Assembly: GCF_000633455.1 (NCBI RefSeq)
Contig: NZ_AYMG01000003.1
Location: forward strand, 162,913-226,912
Source of the DNA: Pedobacter jeongneungensis
Lineage (GTDB): Bacteria > Bacteroidota > Bacteroidia > Sphingobacteriales > Sphingobacteriaceae
Length of the DNA: 64,000 nucleotides
Direction: 5' to 3'
The position numbers were made by a program, and so were the translations under genes. Of the stretch, positions 45,926-53,761 are shown one piece after another (position 1 is the first letter of the stretch; each line of letters begins with the position of its first letter). The notes under the pieces are model-generated. The model saw only the letters and a program-made list of their open reading frames with translations, ran no database searches and was not told the DNA's origin.

Positions 45926-46672
45926 ATGCCCAAATTAACAATCATCACCATTGTATATAATAACGTTCGAGATATCGAACGTACCATTCAATCTATCCTT
46001 AAACAGACTTATAAAAAAATCGAATATATCGTAATAGACGGCGCATCAACTGACGGCACTCTGCAGGTTATTGAGCGTTACAAAGATCAGATTACTAAAA
46101 TCATATCTGAACCTGATAAAGGCATTTACGATGCCATGAATAAAGGTTTGGCATTGGCTACCGGCGATTATGTCTTGTTTATGAACTCTGGTGATGAAAT
46201 TTATGACGAACATACGGTAGAAGATGTTTTTGCCACTGCACCGGGTGCCGATATTTATTACGGGGAAACGGAAATGTACAATGACAACTGGGAGAGCCTG
46301 GGCCGCAGAAGGCACGAAGCTCCTGAAGAATTTGACTGGACCAGCTTTAAATACGGTATGAATATCAGTCATCAGGCCATTTATATCCGCCGCAGCATTA
46401 TTACACCTTATGATTTAACCTATAAATATAGCTCAGATATCGACTGGATTATAAAAGCAGCAAAAAAAGCTTCAAATATTGTTAATGTTCACCGTTACGT
46501 AGCCAAATACCTGGTTGGGGGAATGAGCAAGAAAAAACACCGTGAAAGTTTAAAAGAACGGTTTAAAATCTTCACCAAATATTATGGTTTAATCCCCAAT
46601 ATTTTTAACCATATTGTTATAGCAGGTAATTTAGCCTTGTATTTTGTTAAACACCGCAGAACAAATGATTAG
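45926..46672 (+). CDS. Glycosyltransferase, GT2 type
   Basis: 248 residues with the GT-A start LTIITIVYNNVRDIERTIQSIL, the VIDGASTDGT nucleotide-sugar motif near 39-48 and FMNSGDEIYDE (metal-binding DxD equivalent) near 91-101. The family includes WcaA-like enzymes that add sugars to lipid-linked intermediates. It is cytosolic or membrane-associated. Start ATG follows the nuclease stop by three bases, so expression depends on that transcript or on a promoter inside it. Confidence 0.87.
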   Translation: MPKLTIITIVYNNVRDIERTIQSILKQTYKKIEYIVIDGASTDGTLQVIERYKDQITKIISEPDKGIYDAMNKGLALATGDYVLFMNSGDEIYDEHTVEDVFATAPGADIYYGETEMYNDNWESLGRRRHEAPEEFDWTSFKYGMNISHQAIYIRRSIITPYDLTYKYSSDIDWIIKAAKKASNIVNVHRYVAKYLVGGMSKKKHRESLKERFKIFTKYYGLIPNIFNHIVIAGNLALYFVKHRRTND

Positions 46673-46705
46673 GTATTTTAGCCCAATCTATTAATATCGA
46701 AGTAT

Positions 46706-46792
46706 CGTCATTTCGAGCGCAGCCGAGAAATCTATGTAAATTAATTTAGTTCAAAGATCTCTCCATTTCGTTGCACTTCAGTCGAGATGACG
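46706..46792. repeat. Full unit of CGTCATTTCGAGC palindromic repeat
   Basis: CGTCATTTCGAGCGCAGCCGAG at the left pairs imperfectly with the TCGAGATGACG end at the right, with GAAATCT/AGATCTC inside. Half-units occur at 5811-5848 and 21030-21058. It follows the GT2 gene and may end its transcript. Confidence 0.7.
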
Positions 46793-46915
46793 CCCCCTAT
46801 CGGAATCTGTTAACTGGTTTGGACCATATTAAGATGCCACCCTAATCTCAAATTTCTGAAACAATAATTTTTCCCAACTGTCTTTAATACATCACCTATT
46901 AAAAATTTAAAGATT

Positions 46916-47476
46916 ATGGGACAATTAAGTAACCGCACTATTGCTGTACTTTCAGAAAGCGGATTTGAAGAAGTAGAATTAACCGAACCAGTTAAAAGGT
47001 TAAAAGAAGAAGGAGCAACCGTTCACATTATCTCCTCAAAAAGTGGAAAAATAAAAGCCTGGGATCCAGACCACTGGTCGATAGAAGTGGATGTAGATAA
47101 AACCATTGCAGAAGCAAATGCTGATGATTATAATGGCCTACTTTTACCAGGTGGCGTAATCAATCCCGATCAGTTACGTATTAACGAAGATGCCCTGGCT
47201 TTTGTAAAAACATTTTTTGCTGATGGAAAACCGGTTGCCGCCATTTGCCATGGCCCACAAACTTTGATTAATGCAGATGTAGTTCAAGGTAGAAAATTAA
47301 CCTCAGTAAAAAATATTTCACAAGATTTAATTAATGCCGGCGCGATATGGTCAGACGAAGAAGTAGTGGTTGATCAGGGTTTAGTGACGAGCCGTACACC
47401 AAAAGATTTACCTGCTTTTAACGATAAAATTGTAGAGGAATTTGCCGAAGGTGTTCATGAAGGGCAACACGCCTAA
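46916..47476 (+). CDS. DJ-1/PfpI family protein (type 1 glutamine-amidotransferase fold)
   Basis: 186 residues. The start IAVLSESGFEEVELTEPVKRL and the nucleophile elbow AAICHGPQTLINADVV (Cys near 121) with upstream Glu match DJ-1/PfpI proteins such as YhbO and PfpI. Members act as glyoxalases, deglycases or stress chaperones. Cytosolic, single gene with a terminator. Confidence 0.9.
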   Translation: MGQLSNRTIAVLSESGFEEVELTEPVKRLKEEGATVHIISSKSGKIKAWDPDHWSIEVDVDKTIAEANADDYNGLLLPGGVINPDQLRINEDALAFVKTFFADGKPVAAICHGPQTLINADVVQGRKLTSVKNISQDLINAGAIWSDEEVVVDQGLVTSRTPKDLPAFNDKIVEEFAEGVHEGQHA

Positions 47477-47508
47477 AAACTTTGGACGCTCTTTCTAGAT
47501 TCACTCAA

Positions 47509-47537
47509 AAAACGGTTGGCAATTTGTCAGCCGTTTT
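47509..47537 (+). terminator. Terminator of the DJ-1/PfpI gene
   Basis: AAAACGG (47509-47515) pairs with CCGTTTT (47531-47537) and is followed by a T-rich stretch. Confidence 0.7.
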
Positions 47538-47560
47538 TATTTTGTGTCTTTCCTGCGTGC

Positions 47561-47630
47561 CGTCAGATGTTACCATCTGACGGATAAATTTCTTTTGGTT
47601 ATTTTTAGTGTCAGATGGTAACATCTGACA
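47561..47630. repeat. Paired CATCTGAC hairpins
   Basis: CGTCAGATG-TTAC-CATCTGACG (47561-47582) and TGTCAGATG-GTAA-CATCTGACA (47609-47630) are two perfect hairpins 26 bases apart with complementary loops. A related pair is at 28152-28218. It lies between convergent genes. Confidence 0.75.
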
Positions 47631-47659
47631 CCACAATTAATGGCAACATCCAACACCAC

Positions 47660-48703
47660 TTACAACTTTACCTGCCTAATGATATTTTTTATATTCAGTT
47701 CAATGATATCCGTCATGGTTTTACAGCGCAAATAATTCTTATCCTTAAAATAATCGCTCATGCCCTGTTTTAGCAAAGCAATGTTTTCCGGTGTGGTGAG
47801 TTCTTCTTTGTTCGAAACATCGCGTAGATCAGTTAATCGGTGCCGCTCACTCCTTACCCGGTGCACAATAGATGAGCGTTCTTCCTGTTGGTACTGCAGT
47901 ACGGTTTTCTCGGTCAATTGCTCCATACTCATTTTTACATAAGGTAAATTCTCCTTAAAAAACTGGGGCAAATAAACTTTTAAATTCCCTTCGTAAAACT
48001 GCTGGTCAAAATCTATTGCCCTGATGCGGAATTGGATGTCATCAAAATCAGGGGTAATCTGTACCACGAAGTTATAAGCACGCATATCACCCAAAAGCAT
48101 AATTAAGCAGCGTTCGTTAAACTTAACAAACTCTTTTGCAATACGGGTAGGATTAAATTCTGGCGTATACAATTGTCCTTTGGTAAAAACATCACCTGGA
48201 ATCCCCGCAATATGTTCTTCTACCAAAGTATCACCATCAACCAGGTAATTTACCTGATTTGGCGAAAGGATTTCTTCCATTTCCAGGCCATAAATACGCG
48301 AAGCATCAGCTTTTTTAATATAGAAATAATCGTACACATCATTTAAACGGTTTACGATACGGATGCGGAAGGGATGTGTGTTTCCAAAAGTGCAATATTC
48401 AATTTTATCGATGTATTTATGCTCTACAATCCGTAGGTTACCCGATGCTTTTAAGTTGGCATAAATTTCTTTTAAGCCATCATGCAGGGTTTCAATTAAA
48501 TCCTGCGCATAAATCGGTCCTTCCCAAAGCGAATCTTTACCAAACTTATCCATTAAAGGAAAAGCTTCGTTAAACTGCATCAGGTCGTTATAACCGATGG
48601 GCAATTTGGCTTCGCGCTGATAAGTGCGCAAATATTTCTGCAAAGCGGGTGTTACCGGAAAAATCGGCTTCTTTTTTGAAATTTTTACATCGTTATTTTC
48701 CAT
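47660..48703 (-). CDS. Unrecognised protein with protein-kinase-like fold landmarks
   Basis: 347 residues, no signal peptide or membrane span. I do not know a named family. Kinase-like landmarks occur in order: Lys130/131 in YFYIKKADAS, Glu141/143/144 in a following helix, a hinge-like VEEHIAGIPGDVF (161-173), a catalytic-loop-like LLGDMRAYNFVV with Asp206 and Asn211, and a metal-binding-type AIDFDQ with Asp231. This is the spacing of aminoglycoside-phosphotransferase or HipA-type kinases. No Gly-rich loop is obvious. A cytosolic kinase or pseudokinase is an inference. Confidence 0.6.
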   Translation of the reverse strand: MENNDVKISKKKPIFPVTPALQKYLRTYQREAKLPIGYNDLMQFNEAFPLMDKFGKDSLWEGPIYAQDLIETLHDGLKEIYANLKASGNLRIVEHKYIDKIEYCTFGNTHPFRIRIVNRLNDVYDYFYIKKADASRIYGLEMEEILSPNQVNYLVDGDTLVEEHIAGIPGDVFTKGQLYTPEFNPTRIAKEFVKFNERCLIMLLGDMRAYNFVVQITPDFDDIQFRIRAIDFDQQFYEGNLKVYLPQFFKENLPYVKMSMEQLTEKTVLQYQQEERSSIVHRVRSERHRLTDLRDVSNKEELTTPENIALLKQGMSDYFKDKNYLRCKTMTDIIELNIKNIIRQVKL

Positions 48704-48811
48704 GCAGAGGCAATGTACTATTTTCTACAAAATATGTTTAAATTTTTACCACAAAGAATATCTGTTGTCAACCATAGGGCAAACAAAGAATAGGGCAGCG
48801 TAAGCATTTTG

Positions 48812-48873
48812 ACCACAGATAAAAAGGATAAACACAGATATACCATCCGCGTTTATCTGTGTACATCAGTGGT
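48812..48873. repeat. ACCACAGAT...ATCTGTGTACATCAGTGGT inverted repeat
   Basis: ACCACAG at the left and CAGTGGT at the right, with inner AAACACAGATA/TATCTGTGT, form an imperfect hairpin in the 190-base gap between two minus-strand genes. It resembles the family at 63766-64000, which also contains CCACAGAG and CCGTGGC words. Confidence 0.55.
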
Positions 48874-48895
48874 TAAAAAAACATGCCTCCGGTGG

Positions 48896-50089
48896 CTACT
48901 TACCCTTAGGATAACTAAACGGCAAGCCACTTAAATACCTGCTGATTTTCCGGTAAGGATAATTACCTGCCCCATGATCGGCGAACTGTACAATAATGGT
49001 ATTAGTTTTTGGATCAATATACAGTCTTTGCCCCAGCATGCCTTCAGCTGCATAATCTCCCTTATCCCCTTCCTGCGGAATCCACCAAAGATAATGGTGT
49101 GCTGATTTTTGCCAGCCTTTTGCTGATGCAGGTTTTTCTGCACCAATATTTATCGATTGATTTACCCAATTTTCCGGAACAATCTGCTTCGCATTGTACC
49201 TGCCTTTATTTAAATATAAACGACCGATTTTAGCAAAATCAATAGCCGTAACCTGAAACCGACTTGCGGTATTTGTAAGGCCGTCAATCTGATCTAATCC
49301 CCAGGTGGCATTATATTGCGTTCCGATCTTCTTCCACACATTGCCTTCAAAATATTTTGCCACTGATTTACCCGTTGCCTTTTTTAAAACCCAACCCAAT
49401 AAAATCGGATCGATACTTTTATATACCCAAACCGTACCTGGCTTATTTACCAGTTTTACTTTCATCAACTGCGCTTTCATATCATCAGTATAATAATATT
49501 TGGCTTCGTCAGAGAAAAACGCCTTTACAATTCCGCCCAATGCATCCTGAAATTCCAAACCGGATTTCATATCCAAAAGGTTTTTTAGAGTAATTTGTTC
49601 AAAAGCAGGGTTCGATTTTAATTCTGGAATATACTTTGTTACTTTATCATTTAAGCTTTTAATACTTTGATCTGCTAATGCCTGACCGATCATAATGGAA
49701 ATCATGCTTTTGGCTCCTGAAAATATGGTGCTTAAGGTACTATCACTATAACCCTTATTATACCTTTCGTACAAAACACTATCATTCCTGATTACGATAA
49801 AAACATTAATCTTTCCATTTTTTAAATACGTTTTTAAAGGAATAGACTGATTATCTCCATCCAATACATGAAGCGTATCCAGATCGCTCCGTTGTTTTGC
49901 TGGTCTTACAAAATGGAAGGCCGAATCACTTTTATGAGCAACTTCCTGCGGAAAGGTTTTATACGTTTCAGCGTTGGGTGTCCTATATCTTAATACCTTT
50001 AATAAATAAGGCTTCCAAAGGAATAGGGCAAATAGCAATAAAAAAAAGGAATAAATTAGAATTAAAAGTATCTTTTTAAAGGTTTTCAT
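48896..50089 (-). CDS. Serine hydrolase of the beta-lactamase family, membrane-anchored
   Basis: 397 residues with a single hydrophobic N-terminal segment (ILLILIYSFFLLLFALFLW), more like an anchor than a cleaved signal. SxxK is SGAK (Ser-Gly-Ala-Lys) near 130, followed by MISIMIGQAL. The second motif is YKS near 221 in place of the usual YxN. HHYLWWIPQEGDKGDYAAEGMLGQRLYID near 345 holds the third region. The family covers 6-aminohexanoate-dimer hydrolase-like and esterase enzymes acting in the periplasm. Antibiotic resistance should not be inferred. Confidence 0.85.
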   Translation of the reverse strand: MKTFKKILLILIYSFFLLLFALFLWKPYLLKVLRYRTPNAETYKTFPQEVAHKSDSAFHFVRPAKQRSDLDTLHVLDGDNQSIPLKTYLKNGKINVFIVIRNDSVLYERYNKGYSDSTLSTIFSGAKSMISIMIGQALADQSIKSLNDKVTKYIPELKSNPAFEQITLKNLLDMKSGLEFQDALGGIVKAFFSDEAKYYYTDDMKAQLMKVKLVNKPGTVWVYKSIDPILLGWVLKKATGKSVAKYFEGNVWKKIGTQYNATWGLDQIDGLTNTASRFQVTAIDFAKIGRLYLNKGRYNAKQIVPENWVNQSINIGAEKPASAKGWQKSAHHYLWWIPQEGDKGDYAAEGMLGQRLYIDPKTNTIIVQFADHGAGNYPYRKISRYLSGLPFSYPKGK

Positions 50090-50128
50090 CAGCGGGTACT
50101 ATTCCAACAAATATAAAATATTTAAAAC

Positions 50129-51043
50129 TTAAGCCTGCTTTACCATTTCATTTGCTGTCGAAAAATGTGCTTTCCTGGGTTTATATTTCCATCTTTTATG
50201 GCTCCATAACCAATATTCCGGTTGTTCTCTGATCATCTGCTCCAAAAAGCGGGTATGCAGTTCTGTAATTTCAAATTCTGCAGTTTCTGAGGGCTTTAAA
50301 CACAATGGCACACAATCTACTTCGTAAAAGCCGCGTTTCAATACGTTTACTTTAAAATAAAATATCGGTTGACCAGTACGTTTCGCAATTTTCTCTATCC
50401 CCAATTGCACCGAACTTGGCTGGTGCATAAAAGTAGTCCAGTAATGTGATTCATCTTTTGAAGGTGCCTGATCATTACCAAAACTAAAGATACTCGGTTT
50501 TCCTTTACTGGCCTGCAAAGCACGCATGGTCTGACGCATGGCAATAAGTTTATTACCGAACCTACTTCGTACTTTTTTAAACCAGTTATCGAATATCGGG
50601 TTGGTTAAAGGTTTATAAATGGGGTAATGATCTGCTGAAAAATTGAGGCCGATGCCCAATGTACCCCACTCCCAGTTACCGTAATGTGCCGAACAGACCA
50701 AAACACTTTCGCCACGATTTAAATAAGCCTGAACCAGAGCCTTATTTTTAAAAATAAAACGCCTTTTTACTTCCTCTTTTGAGATATTGTTCATTTTTAC
50801 AACCTCAAATACCAGCGAAGCCAGGTAATGGTAAAAACGTTTTTCAATAAGAACAATTTCTTTTAATGGTTTATCAGGAAGGGCATTTAACAGATTTTCC
50901 CTCACCACTTTCCTTCGATAGCCGAAAACAAAATAAAGCAGTAGATAAGCTCCATCGGCCAGAATGTATAAAACAGGTAGTGGAAACAGAGATAATACGC
51001 CTAAAAAAAATATTCCCAAATGGGAAATCCCCTTTTTAATCAT
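50129..51043 (-). CDS. LpxL-like lysophospholipid/lipid A acyltransferase, copy 1
   Basis: 304 residues with an N-terminal membrane segment and the acyltransferase core: His120-x4-Glu125 in CSAHYGNWEW, then FSFGNDQAPSKDESHYW near 187 and YWLWSHKRWKYKP near the end. The family adds a secondary acyl chain to lipid A or, in Bacteroidota, to related lipids. It is a paralogue of the adjacent upstream gene, with roughly 60 percent identity by eye over its length, so the pair arose by tandem duplication. Two copies may differ in acyl chain or acceptor. Confidence 0.88.
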   Translation of the reverse strand: MIKKGISHLGIFFLGVLSLFPLPVLYILADGAYLLLYFVFGYRRKVVRENLLNALPDKPLKEIVLIEKRFYHYLASLVFEVVKMNNISKEEVKRRFIFKNKALVQAYLNRGESVLVCSAHYGNWEWGTLGIGLNFSADHYPIYKPLTNPIFDNWFKKVRSRFGNKLIAMRQTMRALQASKGKPSIFSFGNDQAPSKDESHYWTTFMHQPSSVQLGIEKIAKRTGQPIFYFKVNVLKRGFYEVDCVPLCLKPSETAEFEITELHTRFLEQMIREQPEYWLWSHKRWKYKPRKAHFSTANEMVKQA

Positions 51044-51134
51044 ACCAGAATTAGTTGAAATGCTAAATTAAAAAGCACATCAAAAAATTATGCCACAAAA
51101 ATGTTAGATTTTAATTTAAGAATAGAAAAACCGC

Positions 51135-52061
51135 TTAAGCCAGCGCACCCATTATATTTTGATCTTCTGCGGTAACTTTCGAAGCTTTTTGCACGGGTTT
51201 ATATTTCCACCTGCGGTGGCTCCACAACCAATAAGCCGGGGCTTCCTTAATCATATCTTCCAAAAAGTGGGTATGCATTTCTGTGATTTCAAATTCAGCA
51301 GTTTCTGCCGGATTTAAACAGATCGGCACACAATCTACCTCGTAATAACCTCTTTTTAAATGATTTATTTTCAGGTAAAAAACAGGACGGTTGGTTTTTC
51401 TGGCAATTTTTTCTACCCCCAGCTGGATTGAAGATTCTTGATTTAAAAACATTGTCCAGTAGTTAGATTCATCCTTTGAAGGCGCCTGATCACTTCCAAA
51501 AGTAAACATGGTTGGTTTATTTTTACTTGCCTGTATAGCCCTTAAGGTTTGGCGCATAGATACCATATGGTTGCCAAATTTGCTTCTCATGGTTAAGAAC
51601 CAATTATCGAAGGATTCGCTGCTTAAAGGTTTATAAATGGGATAATGTTCGCCAGAGAAGTTTAAACCTATGGCCATACAAACCCATTCGTAATTGCCGT
51701 AATGAGATGAACAGAAAATTACGCTTTCGTCATTTTTAAGATAAGCCTCTACCAGATCGGCATTTTTAAATACAACCCTTTTATTGAGCTCTCTTTTAGA
51801 AATGCTTTTCATTTTGATGACTTCGACAAAAAGTGACGCCAAAAATTTATAAAACCGTTTTTCTATCGCGTAGATTTCCGCTGTGTTTTTTTCAGGGAAA
51901 GCATTAACCAGGTTTTCTTTAACCACTTTTCTGCGGTAGCCAAAAACATAAAATATCAAAACATAAAAAGCATCAGCCACTCTGTATAAAATGAATAGCG
52001 GCAAAAGAGAGAGCATATTTAATAAAAATATACCCATTCTGGATAACCCTTTATTAATCAT
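51135..52061 (-). CDS. LpxL-like lysophospholipid/lipid A acyltransferase, copy 2
   Basis: 308 residues from ATG 52061 (MINKGLSRMGIFLL), aligned with the start of copy 1; a 21-residue extension to 52124 is not supported by the paralogue. The HX4E motif is SSHYGNYEW. Differences from copy 1 include Tyr for Trp next to the catalytic Glu and Ser for Asn in FGSDQAPS. The C-terminal tail (QKASKVTAEDQNIMGALA) is longer. It lies 91 bases upstream of copy 1 on the same strand. Confidence 0.88.
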   Translation of the reverse strand: MINKGLSRMGIFLLNMLSLLPLFILYRVADAFYVLIFYVFGYRRKVVKENLVNAFPEKNTAEIYAIEKRFYKFLASLFVEVIKMKSISKRELNKRVVFKNADLVEAYLKNDESVIFCSSHYGNYEWVCMAIGLNFSGEHYPIYKPLSSESFDNWFLTMRSKFGNHMVSMRQTLRAIQASKNKPTMFTFGSDQAPSKDESNYWTMFLNQESSIQLGVEKIARKTNRPVFYLKINHLKRGYYEVDCVPICLNPAETAEFEITEMHTHFLEDMIKEAPAYWLWSHRRWKYKPVQKASKVTAEDQNIMGALA

Positions 52062-52217
52062 GGCGGAACGATTAGTTTGTTTGTAAGTCGCAAATTTACA
52101 GGCGAAGACAACATTAATTGCCATATAATTGTTAATTTTTTATTCCCATAAGTTTTATGAAAAACTGCTGACAAAAAAGCAACATCCTGATTAATAATCA
52201 GACTGAGGAATAAGCAC

Positions 52218-52796
52218 TTACCTCAAACTCTTACCAAGTTTAAATACCTCATTAAGCCACTTTACTCTTTGTGTTTTTGTAGATTTCTTAATGATTCCCA
52301 CATAAGTAATTTTAACCGGATTTATCCCACAAAACTGGAGTACACTTTTCTTTAATTGGTTAACACTTGGCCGCCCGAAAAACAGGCGATAATACCACGA
52401 AGGCTGATCTAAAGTAGTAATGATTCGCGCTGTTTTACCTTTAAACAATTTATCCCACCATACGCTGTTTTCGCGGTATTGAAAGGCAATGCCAGGAAGA
52501 AATAAGCGATCAATAAATCCTTTCATCAATGCAGGCATGCCGCCCCACCAAACCGGATGAACCCACACCAAATGATCAGCAGCTTTTATTTTTTCTAAAC
52601 TGGCTATAAGATCAGGTTCCAGCTCCATGCGTTGCCGGTAGCCGAAGGCAAGGTTGGGATTAAAAGTTAAATCGGCGATATGGATTACCGAAACATTTGC
52701 ACCAGCTTCTTTTGCGCCTTTATAATAAGCTTCTGCCAAAGCAAAATTGATGCTGTTTTTATTTGGATGACCATTTATGATTAGAATATTCTTCAT
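52218..52796 (-). CDS. NAD(P)H-dependent oxidoreductase, flavodoxin-like
   Basis: 192 residues. NILIINGHPNKNSINFALAEAYYKGAKEAG is the FMN phosphate-binding start of the NQO1/KefF/MdaB group; HPVWWGGMPALMKGFIDRLFLPGIAF near 80-105 is the second signature. Such enzymes reduce quinones by two electrons and often answer to electrophile stress. A Crp-like regulator gene lies 62 bases upstream on the same strand and may control it. Confidence 0.9.
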   Translation of the reverse strand: MKNILIINGHPNKNSINFALAEAYYKGAKEAGANVSVIHIADLTFNPNLAFGYRQRMELEPDLIASLEKIKAADHLVWVHPVWWGGMPALMKGFIDRLFLPGIAFQYRENSVWWDKLFKGKTARIITTLDQPSWYYRLFFGRPSVNQLKKSVLQFCGINPVKITYVGIIKKSTKTQRVKWLNEVFKLGKSLR

Positions 52797-52858
52797 GTTG
52801 TTTTATTAACAACACAAAATTAACGCAGGTCTTTTGCTCAACAGGCAGACAAATGTCC

Positions 52859-53419
52859 TTAAATAATCTCCTTCCGCAGCCTGCTTAAATGCCTTGGGGT
52901 AATGGCAAGAAAAGAAGCCAGGTATTTTACCGGAATCTGTTTAATGTAATCGGGATAACTTTTGAAGAGCTCAAGGTAACGGGCTTTAGCAGCATCTTTC
53001 TGGTACATGAACACCCGTTTTTCTAAATGAAGGTATTGCTGCTCGGCTATTATTTTTAATAACTTCAACCCATTTATACTCGATTCAGCTAAATCATCTA
53101 TCACTTCTTTTTTTATAATCAATAAATCTACATCACTCATCGCCTGGATATTCTCTACCGTTGGGTTTCCGGTAATCAGAGAGGAATAAGCCGTCATAAA
53201 CTGGTTCGGAAAAGTAAGGCAATAGGTATATTCTTCTGCACTGGCCGAAGTATAATAAGAACGCAGAATACCCGATTTAATGAAAGCAACTTCTTTACAG
53301 ACCTTACCCTCGGTAATGAAGAATTCTCCTCTTTTTAATACCCTTGTTGTAGCATTTGCAGTAAAAACATCAATTTCTGCCGGCGAAAGAATATTAAAGG
53401 ACTGAAGGTAAGTTTGCAT
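52859..53419 (-). CDS. Crp/Fnr-family transcriptional regulator
   Basis: 186 residues. The N-terminal cyclic-nucleotide-binding fold has GEFFITEGKVCKEVAFIKSGILRSYY (about 31-56); the classic cAMP-contacting residues are not evident, as in most Bacteroidota members. A helix (LEKRVFMYQKDAAKARYLEL) leads to the C-terminal DNA-binding part VKYLASFLAITPRHLSRLRKEI. It probably regulates the downstream oxidoreductase and perhaps itself. The ligand is unknown. Confidence 0.87.
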   Translation of the reverse strand: MQTYLQSFNILSPAEIDVFTANATTRVLKRGEFFITEGKVCKEVAFIKSGILRSYYTSASAEEYTYCLTFPNQFMTAYSSLITGNPTVENIQAMSDVDLLIIKKEVIDDLAESSINGLKLLKIIAEQQYLHLEKRVFMYQKDAAKARYLELFKSYPDYIKQIPVKYLASFLAITPRHLSRLRKEII

Positions 53420-53694
53420 GATTAAAATTTTGCAGGGGCAAGATAAGCAAAACTTAAGGAACCTATTACCACAGCCTTAACGAACCTAAACCTTATTGCA
53501 GCGGTATCCCCCGATTCTTCATCGGGGATTTAGCGGAAAGAAGGAACTAACAATAAAAAATGCACTGAAATTGCTTTCCCATCACTTTATCACGACCTAA
53601 AATCACAACTAACCTTTACTTTAAGAATTGACAACTTTCATAACCTGTTTACAATTAGAGCTGTCCACTCGAATAAAACCATTTTAAACACAAA
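53420..53694. other. Gap between the Crp-like gene and the typA terminator, no gene seen
   Basis: This divergence-free spacer contains AT-rich DNA and one strong hairpin, ATCCCCCGAT-TCTTC-ATCGGGGAT (53506-53529, one bulged C). It may be a stray repeat unit or the terminator of an unmarked transcript. No reading frame with family features was found. Confidence 0.45.
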
Positions 53695-53720
53695 AAAGCC
53701 CCGATTTACATCGGGGCTTT
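53695..53720 (-). terminator. Terminator of typA
   Basis: AAAGCCCCGAT (53695-53705) pairs with ATCGGGGCTTT (53710-53720). On the minus strand the stem is followed by TTTTTTG, about 40 bases beyond the typA stop. Confidence 0.85.
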
Positions 53721-53761
53721 AGTGATAGGTATTTTAAGTCCCCTTTAGGGGATATAGGGGT

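Noticed and set aside
48896..50089. Antibiotic-resistance beta-lactamase
   Set aside because: Motifs fit the broad serine hydrolase family; YKS in place of YxN and a membrane anchor argue against a dedicated beta-lactamase.
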